From: Dunaliella salina
Lineage: Eukaryota > Chlorophyta > Chlorophyceae > Chlamydomonadales > Dunaliellaceae
NCBI GenBank assembly: GCA_002284615.2
Contig: MU069656.1
Span: forward strand, 383,280 to 401,885
Direction: 5' to 3'
Length of the DNA: 18,606 nucleotides
Positions 1 through 10,136 of this stretch are shown here, one piece after another. The notes under the pieces were generated by a model. That model was given only the letters and a program-made list of their open reading frames with translations. It was not told where the DNA came from and did not search any database. The number at the start of each line of letters is the position of its first letter. Position 1 is the stretch's first letter. Both the position numbers and the translations under genes were made by a program.

Positions 1-41
<41 letters not shown>

Positions 42-53
42 ACATAAACACAC
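1..53. repeat. (CA)n microsatellite, interrupted, cut by window start
   Basis: Pure CA dinucleotides run for the first 34 bases, then continue with AAAC and ATAAAC interruptions. They lead into alternating purine-pyrimidine sequence (cgtgcgcacgcgcacgcg) at about 53-70. The tract lies in the intron just upstream of the splice acceptor at 96. Confidence 0.95.
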
Positions 54-96
54 GTGCGCACGCGCACGCGCCGTTTCATTGCTTGTGCATGCGCAG

Positions 97-273
97 AGCG
101 CCCGAGGGAAGCGCGTGGCAGATAGTGTGGAGGCGCTGCTGGGGGCAACATTCCTGGCCTCAGGCGGTGGTCTGGCGCTAGGATGCATTGGAACTAGCCA
201 AGCACAGCTGCAGCCCGCACAGCAGGCAGCACCGGCCTCTCAAGCTATTACGCCCATTGAGCCGTTGCTTCCT

Positions 274-304
<31 letters not shown>

Positions 305-492
305 TCAGCCCATATAATCTGCTCATACCACAGGCCATGGTGCGCTCCTCATGCACTTGGGATGCCGCACACCTCACTCGTGCACTTGCTGGCACAGCCC
401 TCTTGAGCGAGCGCATGACCATCATGCCACCCTTTAGCAGCAGGGAGCTCAAGCGCCTGCTGACGGGGGAGTCCCACAACGCAGCGCGGCAG
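97..492 (+). CDS. Dicer-like protein, exon 1 of window: end of RNase III domain a plus poly-Q linker
   Basis: This is an internal exon of a Dicer-like endoribonuclease, the enzyme class that cuts double-stranded RNA into small RNAs. The exon encodes 132 residues. Residues 5-16 read KRVADSVEALLG, the conserved last helix of an RNase III domain. D9 and E12 are the second pair of metal-binding catalytic acids, and both are present. A hydrophobic, glycine-rich stretch follows (ATFLASGGGLAL). After that comes a low-complexity linker with nine glutamines from (CAG)9, then about 60 residues with no recognised motif. The start is set by an acceptor ending gcgcag at 96 and the end by CAG|gtgagg at 492/493, so both edges are phase 0. 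A TTG-initiated reading from 79 would run through the intron end and is not a real start. The domain order (RIIIa here, RIIIb in later exons) fits Dicer. Drosha also has tandem RNase III domains and cannot be excluded without the N-terminal helicase/PAZ region, which lies before the window. Confidence 0.85.
277..303 (+). repeat. (CAG)9 coding poly-glutamine tract
   Basis: Nine uninterrupted CAG codons follow a GAG codon and encode nine glutamines in the linker between the two RNase III domains. A pure-codon tract like this is expected to vary in length between strains. Confidence 0.95.
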
Positions 493-1059
493 GTGAGGCC
501 GGGCCTACGTGAGTGTTGGTGACTGATGCACCAAATGACTCGGCAGATTTCAGGTATCAACACATATTGTGGTCGGCAGGCTTGCGCAGGATGTGCATGC
601 TCAGAAATTTGCTGCAGCGTTCATGAGGTCCTGGAACACTGAATGTGTGTGCATGTGAACCGTTGCGGCAGAAACAGGATTCAATCATCCTTTCTGGGGT
701 TCCAAAGTGATAAGGGGAGGGCACATTTGGCGGAGGGAGTGAACATTGAGCCACAGGGCTGTTTGCTTACAGTTTCCTTGAGGGTTGCTGCAAATGAGTT
801 GTGCCAGGACTTGGGAATTCAACTCATCTTTGGCAAAACCCCCGTCATACAGCTTAAGCCAAGGACTGCCTGTTTTCCAGGTGAGTTCGCACCTGCTACC
901 GTGCTCAACCCAATAAGCCCCTGCCCTGAAATGTTGGCTAGCCTCTCAAGAATTCCAGAAAGCCTTGTGCAAGTGCCAGTGAGGTTTGGAGGCAGTGGCT
1001 TGTGCTATATAATTGTTGTGAAAAGAAAGAAAATCTACGGAGGCAGAGAAACCCCCACA

Positions 1060-2330
1060 TCAATTAAAGAAAAGGGGATACATAGACTCATTAAGAGCCG
1101 TGAGTCCCCTCCACCACAAGATAAGTGCCAAGACGGGCTCATGGGGATCTGGAGTGTTGCTAGAAGCACATGGCTCTAGAACCTGGCTGTGGGAAGTATT
1201 CTTGTTTTCGATAGCGCGACGTGTGGATACAAGTTTGCGGGCATATTGAACAGAATGGGCAAGGAGTTGTTCAGCAAGCTTGGTGGCACGTTGGTGATCC
1301 AGTCCTAGTTGTTTGAATTGCTTTAGGGTATGTTCAGTGTAATTAGTTCCACCAACACCCAGGAGGATAGGGTGAAATTTAACAACCCTACTAAGGTCTG
1401 CTGCTGCTTTGCCACGCTCAACTGATGCTCTGGCCTTGTAACTTCACAGAACTCTATTTCTATGAGGTACACATGACGTTCATTCACAGAACTATATTTC
1501 TATGAGGTGCACATGATGTTCATTCACGAGTTCTTGAGGTTGCCTCACCCGGCTAGTTCTGGTTATCCCCCTTGAGGTCCTGCGCAAGGCGTGTTGTGAA
1601 TGAGGAGGAACACTGTTAGAAGTAGGCTTGGTGTTATTAGGGGTGATCAAAAAGCCTCTGGTCGACTTGGGTTGAGTTTTGTCTTGAAAGTTACGAAGGA
1701 AAAAGTCAGCAGGTATGGTTCTGTTTGAGGCATGTGTAGGGAGTTGCAGGTTGTGTTATGCAAGTTTAAAATTGCTTCCCATGTGTAGATTAGGCCTGCT
1801 CCCACAGGGCTTTTGCTGAATCATTCTGCCTGGAATGTCATGCCGTGCAGTTTCCATGTTGGAGATACGGTTATGGCAGCCTAAGAGCATGTGTAGTGTG
1901 CTGTCCAATTGGTGGCAGCCTGGAAGAGGGCATGTTGGGCCAGTAGACCTTTTAAAATGGACTGCATATTTTTAATTGTGGAGGGTGCCTGTGCGATATT
2001 GCAGGATGGTACGCTTCATGAGTACATAAATGTTGGGCATGTTTCTGAAGTCATTGCTGATTTTTATTTACATGCGGTGATAAATTTTAAAGTAGTACTC
2101 TGTTTTGACGTTGGCATATTCAAGTATTTGTATTTAGTATGCATGTGGAATTTGAGAGCACCTCAAAAATTAGGGAGATAGGTGAGCTTGGCAACAAGTG
2201 GGGGACCTGCAATTGTACGTGCGGCATGCATTATTTTTTTCTTCCTTGGCTAGCCAAAAACATGTGTAAATGGATTTCCGCCAGGAGACCTGCACTGGGG
2301 ATCTCAATGTCTGCCACGCAAAAAGGAAAG
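1060..2330 (-). mobile_element. Decayed non-LTR (LINE-type) retrotransposon, C-terminal part, antisense to the gene
   Basis: Read on the minus strand, from high to low coordinate, the region gives fragments of the protein tail downstream of the reverse transcriptase in algal LINEs. The pieces in order are: YRTGTLHN followed by an in-frame TAA; a zinc-knuckle-like C-x4-C-x7-H-x4-C motif (CPLPGCH...DSTLHMLLGC, first Cys codon at 1930-1932) followed by ETARHDIPGRMI; another TAA at 1756-1758; NRTIPADFF...STRGFLITP; HLIEIEFCEVTRPEHQL; HPILLGVGGTNYTEHTL; then LGLDHQRATKLAEQLL and ARKLVSTRRAIE. A final stop is at 1060-1062. Several pieces share one frame, but stops and frameshifts show the copy is dead. 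From about 2050 to 2330 weaker pieces continue (for example IAGPPLVAKLTYLPNF). The reverse transcriptase core itself was not recognised. Family assignment is from remembered motif order, not a search. Confidence 0.72.
1443..1530. repeat. 40-bp tandem duplication inside the LINE relic
   Basis: The 40-bp unit beginning ttcacagaac occurs at 1443-1482 and again at 1483-1522 with about three differences, followed by the start of a third copy (ttcacgag). On the minus strand the unit encodes part of HVYLIEIEFCE. Because 40 is not a multiple of three, the duplication shifts the LINE reading frame. Confidence 0.9.
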
Positions 2331-3357
2331 TCATTTAAATATACATTGCAAGGCAATCTTTTACAAAATCAGCCAGGCCATGTTTTGGCCTGAACCCGGG
2401 CACACAAACAAAGCAAAACTAATTTAATGGGAATTTGTTGGGGGAGCTGAATGGCCTGCCTGCTGGGCATGCTCTTTTCCATGTTTCTCAAATCTGACAA
2501 TCTGAGGGCGGGTCACTAGTGCGTGGGACATCCTGAGGCTAAAACTCAGAAACACCATGGAGTTACCGGACCTAAGTTTGTCAGTGCAAAGAGGAAATGC
2601 TGGTCCTGGAACCTCTATGGCCACGTCAAGATCAGGCAAAACTTCTTAGAAACATCGAATTCTGCCAACTTGCCAATGATGCAGAATGCTTTGTTTGCAT
2701 CTAAACGATGTTTTAAACATTCAGAGCGTGCTGGGAGCTTGTCAAGAGAGTATCTCTTGAGCAGGAGCAGTCCAATTTCGAGGTACAAGCAGGGTGATGC
2801 TTCTGATTGAAATTTACTTAACATTTTAAAAGTGTCACTTCCAGGAAATCAAGTGTGCTTGGTTTGCCAGGGGACAAAGCAGTTTTTCAGCCTTATTTGC
2901 CGTTGCAGTCTGGCCTCTGTTTGGTTCCATTCCTTCCCTGATGTTGTTCAATAATGTATTTGTACAGTCCTGTAGATTAGATGGTCACAACGAGAAAGGG
3001 GTTGAAACTTGGTTACTCGGTTTCGGCCCAGGACAGAAGGACAAAACCCCGTCACGGAGCCATCTGATGGTCCAGGACACACACTCATGTGATGCCTTCA
3101 GTATTCCTGCATGCTCAGGTCTTGATATAGAAGTCTATTGAACTCATTCCCACACCTCAGCACACAGTGCGATAAATGTCCCTCACCAACATGCGCACAT
3201 GTTCTGGGGGGGGGGGCTTCCCCCAAAATTTTGATGAGGATTGTCCCAGAGGCACATCATAGAGAAGAATTGCATCAAAATAGCGTCCCCAGAAAACCCA
3301 AACAGGCCCTGAAAACTTTGAGAGGCAGGTAAACATGTTAGATCCTCTCTGTCTGAA

Positions 3358-3553
<196 letters not shown>

Positions 3554-3764
3554 TCCTGTGCTTGACCCCCAGCCATTGAGAATATCCTTTGAGGGACATG
3601 AGGAACACGGTCCTTTACGTCCGAAAACCACCACCCCACTCTCTGGTCAAAATTGACGCTGGAAAGTGTACTATGTCACTGTGGTGTTATGAACAATGAA
3701 ACTGATGCAATGTATATTAAAAGAATTAAATATCACGAAATTTTCTAGAGGGGGCTATCTGAGA

Positions 3765-4020
3765 CCCCAAAACGCCTGTTTTTGCATGCTTCTCGCATAT
3801 GTGCCCCCCAACTGACTGTTTAGGAACTTGGGCTCCCCTGGTAACAAAGTTTGTAGACTGCCAGTTGGAGGGGCACATTCTTAATCAGCCGCGGCGTGAA
3901 CCCTAGTTTTCACCACAAAAACATCATATCTGACCACCCATAGCACCAAATTGGGTAATTTTTGGTGATTCGGGGTCCTTGTAATAAAAAATTATCATTG
4001 CAAAAAAGAATGGAGTGAAA
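3765..4020. repeat. Old dispersed repeat, copy 1
   Basis: This stretch aligns with 16646-16894 with many substitutions and small indels. Matching landmarks are tgtttttgcatgct with tgtttttagaatgct, cttaatcagcc with cctaatcggct, gtgaaccctag with gtaaaccctac, caccaaattg in both, and aatggagtgaaa with aatgaagtgaaa. Spacing between landmarks is preserved. No coding frame shared by both copies was found. It may be the remains of the same element that left the transposase-like scrap just downstream. Confidence 0.6.
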
Positions 4021-4289
4021 AGATCCACTTGTTGCTGTTCTGTGGCATTTTCAGCCATTTGCCAAAAAATGACCAAGCTAGGGTTTGCATGCCCCATATG
4101 GTTTTAGCTCAGTCTATCTAAGCACGCAGGGCGACTTACACAATTCTGAGCATATACTGTGGTAGCTTGTAATGCCAGCTACACTCTAGAGAGCTGATAT
4201 TGTCCCAATCAGATGAATTGGCTGTGAGTGGGCGCACTTTAAATGGGAAATTTACTTGATGATTTTGCGAAATGATATAAAATGGCAAA

Positions 4290-4371
4290 CCCTGCGGACA
4301 AAGTCTCACCGTCTTGGCCCCCAGACCTGAATCCCACCGAATGACTTAAAAATTTAGAAGGAAGCAGGTGA
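4290..4371 (+). pseudogene. Possible Tc1/mariner transposase scrap
   Basis: Codons at 4315-4341 read WPPDLNPTE and are followed directly by TGA. Tc1/mariner transposases carry a box of the form WPxxSPDLNPIE around their third catalytic acid. Here about three residues are missing and the frame stops at once. No other catalytic motif or terminal repeat was recognised nearby, so a chance match is possible. Confidence 0.35.
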
Positions 4372-4943
4372 TGAATTAAAGTGAGGGTGTGACAACTTGC
4401 AACTTGAACTTTGGCCCGGGGAAAGGAACAAGGCGCCCCTGACCTTGTTTCTTCCTAGATCATGGATTTGCCTCGTGCCATTCCCTGTTGATGACCGGAG
4501 AATGGCCCATTTTTGGTCGTTCTTATTTTGGCAAGCACATAAAAATTTGAGAACAAGTGGATTTATACATTATCATGATGAAACTCATCAATGGATGAAA
4601 TACTTTTTTTGGGGAATCACCTCCCATTGGGGAAGTTGGAAACTGTGTCTTTTTGGCCAATTTCAGCAATTGGCCCACGGAGAGTGGCGTGGAAGATGTG
4701 GAGCGCTCTTTTTTTATTTCTGGTTTTGCATAGGTCCTTGCTAGAGTATGATACAGAAGCATGAACAAATGGGCCGGTAAGAATGCTCTAAACCGATACC
4801 CACCAGTATCGTGGCTTTCTGTTGTTAACTTGTGCATCTGAGCCCGCCCCTGACCAACTATGCAACATTTTTTATTACATCCACTGCACTCCTTTTCTTA
4901 TATCACAAGGTATTCAACAATGTGCCGCTTGGCCAAAATGGAT

Positions 4944-5114
4944 GACATGTGTAATAGCTCCCATGAGGATGCTCATGTTGCCTCAATGCTGACATAGAAA
5001 ATGACTCATGGTGCAAATTCCATCAGGATAATCCTGAAGTACTAATCCATGAGCCGGTTTCTACCTCAACATCGAGGCAGAATGAGCATCCTCATGGGAC
5101 ATAATACATGTTTA
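4944..5114. repeat. Foldback hairpin of about 165 bp with almost no loop
   Basis: The left arm (from tcccatgaggatgctcat at 4959) and the right arm (ending atgagcatcctcatggga at 5099) are inverted copies. The arms stay in register to the centre tcaggat-a-atcctga at 5023-5037. Over the outer 53 positions I count 44 matches. Weaker pairing extends outward through acatgt and gtaatag/ataatac. Candidates are a miniature inverted-repeat transposon, a recent inverted duplication, or a small-RNA precursor, since it lies in the transcribed intron of a Dicer-like gene. Confidence 0.8.
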
Positions 5115-6339
5115 TTGTTAGCCATGAAACTTCGCATGGAGGTCCAGCATAGTGATTGGAAGGGATTATGTGCGGGTGATTGGGAACGGGCATGTGTGTG
5201 GGTGCCTGCTGGGGAGGAACATATAATTCTCAAAGGGTTAAATGCATGCAGGATGTGGTTGCACGCCATATGCGCAGTGCACGCCAGTGCAGAACTGAAA
5301 TCTGTAACGCAACCAAGCGACAGGGGTGCGCAACTAGTAGGAGGGGCAGAGGACCAGACTGTACCCTGCAAGAGTTGGAAAGAAAGTGTAAAAGCTCTCC
5401 ATAAAGCTCTCCACTCCCTTATTGAAGCACACCACCATGCACTGCTCCGGAGTCCTTGCATGCAATCTCCTGGAAGCCTTCCCTGAAGTCACGGGTAATA
5501 AGAGTGGCCCTGCAACACAGGGCCTGCAAGGTTTAGGACAGCGCGTAGTCAGGTGTCTAGCAATTGCATTTTGGGGATGAGCATGCAGGTGGTGCATCAG
5601 GCATGCTGCAGTGGTATTACCAAGCTCCAGATGCACACCCTTTGGCCCAAATGGCCCTTTCCTGTGCCCTTCGAGTACCGCAATTCACTGTGTAGGCTAG
5701 CTGGGTTGCATCCATTATGTGAGATTAACCCCTTGGCACCTACACAACATGCTCAGATCCTGCAGCTGCAGCAATCTGGTGCAGGATGTCCTCAAGTCTC
5801 GTTGCAAGTCTGGGACAGGGCGGGGCAGGCTGTTTGAGCTGCTACTGGCTCCAGGGTGCACCCTCCTGCTTTAAACCTCTGGTGGCAGGTGTTGTTGCTC
5901 AAGCTGTGGAGTCGCTGCCCCAGAGTTTAAAGAGTAATTCGTTAGAAACTGAGTGTTTGTGCTTCAATACCAGCATGGTTGGTGGCTCATCAGGATGGCG
6001 AATTTGCTGGAGGCGTTAAAGTTTTGATTTTGACAGCTGGTGCAATGGAGCGCACAGAAATCATGCAAATGGACTTTTCCATTTCATTTGGTATGCTCGT
6101 CTTCAAATTTAGCGCCATCCCAGGTTTTTTCCAAATCAGGTCTGTCAACCAGTTGTGCGCTTTGATACCGCTCATGCAGTCAAAATAAGGATTGGAGCAA
6201 CTGGGTCTGCAAGTGAACACTTATTGCACCTACCTTGCAGGGTTGGTCAATACCAGAATTTGAAGGATTTGAATTTTTGCAAATTATTTGCGGATTCTAA
6301 AACGTCATTGCATCAAACTTTATGCCATCGCCAAAAATG

Positions 6340-6483
6340 GACCCCTTGGCACCCCCATTGCACCTCCCTACTCCTCCCCCTGACTACCCCCCTGAACCTT
6401 GTTGATGGCCTCGTGTCTTTCGCCACCATCACTTGTGCTAGGGGGTCCAAGGGGGCAAGGGGGGACAGGAGGTTGAGGTGCAG
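6340..6483. repeat. C-rich/G-rich inverted repeat
   Basis: A C-rich strand (gcacctccctactcctcccc and neighbours, 6340-6399) is followed about 40 bp later by a G-rich strand (6440-6483) that pairs with it imperfectly: gcacctc with gaggtgc, and ggaccccttgg with the region of gtccaaggggg. The G-rich arm has runs of 5, 5 and 6 G within 20 bases, so it could also form a G-quadruplex-like structure. Confidence 0.6.
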
Positions 6484-7465
6484 TTGCCCACCCCTCCCCT
6501 GCCCTTGCCTACAGTCAAACGTGCGTTCAAACAATTTGTAGAATCTCGATTTTCGAATTGTACGCAAACTTATTTTGTCAAACCCCAAATTGATCAACCT
6601 TGCTACCTTGTGCTGGATCTTGTCTGAGATCGATTGCTGGAACTCAGTATCTCACCAACCAAGGGGTCTGTTCGCTCCATTTCTTTTGCAGTGAATTCTA
6701 CTTTTACAGGGCCTGCTGAGTAGGTGATCAAGATTGGAGTTGGGGGTCAATGACAAGGGTTTATGCCACAAATCAGGCATGTGTCATAATTGGCAGTAAA
6801 GTGGCTGCAACTAGATTTGTCAGCTATGGCATGTATGCAGGGAGTTGGCAAAAAAACAGGCAATTGTAAGGCCTCTGAAAATGCCCTCTGGGGCACTCCC
6901 TTTTTTGGTGGCTTCCAGCTGCAAGATGCGATAACATATTTGGCTATCAAGAGAGCAGGCCCATTGCTCCCATCCAGGCCCACACAACAGCTGGATGGAG
7001 GGCTGTGCAATGGCATTTAGAGGCATGAGTGCAGATGTATGCCCGAACTTTGCTGATGCTTTTTTGAGCAGGATCTGCGGCCTTGCCTGGGCGTGTAGAA
7101 GATAGAAGTGCTGCTGCTTGTTGTCTCAGGGGGGCAAGTTTGCAAAGATTGGCAGGAACAGCTTGCATGGTGTGTCTGTCAGCTGTGCCTGTCTGCGTGA
7201 GCAAAGCATGTTCTGCAGCAGAAAGTAGTGTTGTCCCTGGCACTGCAAATTGATGCCTTTTCTGCGTGAAAGGAACAGGCTCGCCAACTTCTCTGTGCAG
7301 CTTACAATGGTCCCGGCCCCTCCTCCACGTCCCTCGTGGCTAAACACTGGCCTTGTCAATCCTTACTTTGTCTACAGCAGCGACTTGCGTTCCTTTATGC
7401 CTCTCCTACCAAAAAGCACTCACACCTAGCGCATGACTGACACAGTCTGCAACTCTGCACTGCAG

Positions 7466-7621
7466 GAGGCTGAGAAGAAGTTGATACAACCCATGAAATT
7501 GAGCACTGATGTCCAGCCCACCCGTCTCACCCTTCAAGAGCGCCAGGATAGGCAGCTCATTGCTGCCATGGCACCCCTTCTGGGTGGTTATGAGTTCAAG
7601 GATGCCGCTTTGCTCCGCGAG
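7466..7621 (+). CDS. Dicer-like protein, exon 2: linker and start of RNase III domain b
   Basis: The exon encodes 52 residues. The first 30 or so are charged and glutamine-rich (QERQDRQLIAAM) with no known motif. Residues 41-52 read GYEFKDAALLRE, the opening of an RNase III domain, where F-x-D-x-x-L-L-x-E-A-x-T-H is typical. The ALTH that completes the motif begins exactly at the next exon. The chosen acceptor is ctgcactgcag at 7465. The open frame extends upstream to an ATG at 7433, but those 11 codons precede a strong acceptor and do not look like a protein start. The donor is GAG|gtatgg at 7621/7622. Both edges are phase 0. Confidence 0.82.
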
Positions 7622-8399
7622 GTATGGCTAGAGGTCTAAACGCTTCTTGCAATTTGTTTTTGCATTTGTGCTGCAAGTCATGGTTGCTGGAAAACTGACC
7701 ACGGCTCTGATTGCTGTATACCGTGTACCGTTTGAATGAGGTTCAATGAATGCTGGGTTCTCATGGCAAGTGTCTACAATTTGGGAGGATCGAAGGTATG
7801 ATGGCGTATTTCTTTTCAAGACAGGACACTGCGGGTTTTAATATAAATCACACAGCTGGCGGAAATGTCTTTCATCGTTTACACTCTGAAGGTGATTCGA
7901 ATTCCTCTGTAATCTGCAATAGTCAAGCCAAATGGGCATTGCTGATGTGTCATTAGATCCAGTTGCTCATTTGGTAGTGATTCTAATGGGCATTTCTCCT
8001 CTGGTGTGAGATCCTGATGTGCATCTTAGGTGTGTCTTGTGACAAGGATGCTTTAATGATCAGTGGATGTCAAGCAGCCACTGATTGATTAACGCTAAAG
8101 GGCAGTAATACATGGTTCTCCCTTTCTTGGCTAGGCAGCAAACGTTTTCTTAATTTGTGCTGAGCCTCAATGCTCACAAATGCAACAATGATTGGATTGT
8201 GCTGCTGAGTCCTGGAAAGCACAGTGCTCTGCATGCATCATAGATGAAATTGTAGTGAAGTGTATTTCTCAGCTTTTTCCTGGTGCTGGCTAGCCCTTTT
8301 GGTCCTGGAATAGGTATTCAGAGCATTGCATACATGAATTCCTAGCTGCTCTGTACCCGGTTGCGTATTCTCATCCTGCCTCAAATTTCTGACTCGCAG
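7622..8399 (+). other. Intron 2
   Basis: A 778-bp GT-AG intron (donor gtatgg, acceptor tctgactcgcag) separates LLRE from ALTH. I see no repeat or embedded gene in it. Confidence 0.8.
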
Positions 8400-8530
8400 G
8401 CCCTGACTCACTGCTCTTGCCCCTACCCCCCGTGCAACCAGCGCCTGGAATTTCTGGGGGATGCTGCCCTGGAGATGTTGGCAGTGTGCCATTTGTTAGC
8501 CAACCCAAAAAGCAGGATCTGCCCCCCAGA
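8400..8530 (+). CDS. Dicer-like protein, exon 3: RNase III domain b signature motif
   Basis: This is the clearest coding block in the window: 43 codons plus two bases. It begins ALTHCS, the T-H-x-S motif of RNase III. After a short insertion rich in Pro and Cys (CPYPPCN) it gives QRLEFLGDAALEMLAV, the RNase III signature. E17 and D21 of the exon are the first pair of metal-binding catalytic acids, and both are intact. HLLANP follows, as expected for Dicer RIIIb. The acceptor is gactcgcag and the donor is CAGA|gtgagt at 8530/8531, leaving two bases of a split codon. Exon 4 supplies the third base, making GAC (Asp). An ORF starting upstream in another frame and reading into this block is a shadow. 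Confidence 0.92.
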
Positions 8531-9944
8531 GTGAGTGTACTGGAATGTACAGAGAGGCTTTCCTTGGCAAACAAAGTATGGCATTGTGGTTGCATATCTC
8601 CCTTCAAAATTACCAAGAGGCAGCTGCATGAATTTTCTTCCTTGCACTGAAATGACCTTGTTGCAAGATGTGGGTGAGCATATACCATGCAACAAAAAAG
8701 GAGCCAGGATTGGGCCTGTAAGCGAGCAAGAAGCTAAAGCGTGGGGTACATACTCTCGAGTCCTGTGTAAGAAAAGGAAGATGTCGTAATAGCAACCAAT
8801 TACTGGTTCTGGCCTAACCCTTCGTGCCTCGCACTTTAATGCTCTGACATCCAAAGTTATTCCACAGGGCCTTTTTAAAGACAGAAGTGTTTGAAAACTT
8901 CAAGGAAAAAGGCTACCAAGCTTGGTTGACCTGCAGTGCAGAGGGAGAAGGTTTTGGAAATCACTTGCATGCTTGAAAGCTAAGAAGGAGCTGAATTGCC
9001 TTGGTTCCCTCTCAGCTTTAGTCAGTACAGTCAGTGCTAAATTCACCAGCAAACTTCAGTGGCACACTTCAGTAGCTCTAGGTGGTAACCGAGTGAGTGC
9101 CAATGCTGACTACTGGGTCTTCTCCAGAGTGTGCACCAATTGATGTCCACCATGAGCTTTTTCCTCTCTTCACCTTTTCTAACACTTATTTATGAGTTCG
9201 CCAGCATACCTTTCCAGCTTGCTGCTGAGTCAACAACTTTTCTGCCATTCCAGACAGAATGGACTGGAATTGCATCATAAAAATTGAGTGCTTTGTTGCA
9301 AACTAAAAGGTGAAGGCAAAGATATCTTAGTTGATGTGACGATGATCTGGATAGGTACCCCTGCCCTGACAAGTGTGTATATGACTTTCAGGTGCAGCGC
9401 CTGCTATTGGCATGGGTAAGGCATTGTCTGCTGCAGAAAGGGTCAGTTTCTTTCCTCAGGCACTGCAACTTATTGCTATTCATGCTGGGCGTGACTGGCT
9501 GTGCCGAGTTGTAGCAGTGCTTGTGGTGCTTCCCTTCTTTGTCCATGGTGAATAAACAGATAATGTTTTAGCATGAGAACACAGGTTTTGTATTTGTCAT
9601 AAGTTCATGGTCCAGGATTGCAGAGACTATGCTGTTTGGGGGCTTGAAAAAGGCAAGAATTGGTTTCCAGTGTGAAATCTGTACACCATTACATCAAGCA
9701 ACTCAAACTCTTGACGGGAGGCCCAGCCTGAACAAATTTGCTTGAACATCAAAGCATGGGTGTGAGTTTAGTTTAATATGAATGTTGTCATACCGTGGCT
9801 CCACGACCAGTTTGAAGATTAATTAATTCTGGAGCGTTCGAACTCCAAAACTCAAAAACTCCTATAAATTATTGCCTGAGCATTCAGACTCTGTTCGCAT
9901 TAGAAATTGATTGATTTCGGGGCTGCAAAGGGCAAGTGCAGAAG

Positions 9945-10136
9945 ATGGCCTCTCAGGCCTCCAGCTCAAGCTCCAACCCCTTAGCTAAGTGGTTGAAGCC
10001 TGTTTCCCCCACCCATCAGCTCCTAGCGACCCAAAACAAGCTTGCCATGACCCAAGCAGCCAAGAAGGGGCAATCAGTTAAGCAAAAGGATCCTGTGGGG
10101 CGTCCTCCAGGTGACAGCTCGGTCGATGTTGCATGA
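9945..10136 (+). CDS. Short open frame inside the TIR element, Ser-rich start and GRPPG motif
   Basis: The frame starts at ATG 9945 (an upstream in-frame GTG at 9936 is less likely) and encodes 63 residues. A serine-rich start (ASSSSSNP) leads to a lysine-rich segment ending KQKDPVGRPPG, which resembles an AT-hook-like DNA-binding motif. It stops at 10134-10136. A donor-like ccag|gtgaca at 10110/10111 could connect it to the next open frame, which lies in a different frame. Whether it is translated is unknown. Confidence 0.3.
   Translation: MASQASSSSSNPLAKWLKPVSPTHQLLATQNKLAMTQAAKKGQSVKQKDPVGRPPGDSSVDVA

Noticed and set aside
643..1179. A 178-residue open frame on the + strand
   Set aside because: No recognisable domain. 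It begins at a non-ATG or chance start, and its 3' half overlaps the minus-strand LINE tail. A ccag|gtgagt at about 879 is not paired with a phase-compatible partner.
4098..4150. tRNA or SINE-like head: ttttagctcagtctatcta resembles an internal A box
   Set aside because: No B box (GGTTCRANTCC-like) lies at the right distance and no cloverleaf can be drawn.
5049..5486. A 145-residue open frame on the + strand
   Set aside because: It starts inside the right arm of the foldback hairpin, has no motif I recognise, and overlaps comparable open frames on the other strand.
9393..9415. Possible micro-exon (ttcag|gtgcagcgcctgctattg...|gtaagg)
   Set aside because: Exons 3 and 4 already join in phase across this intron with a perfect branch site, and the peptide fits no RNase III position.
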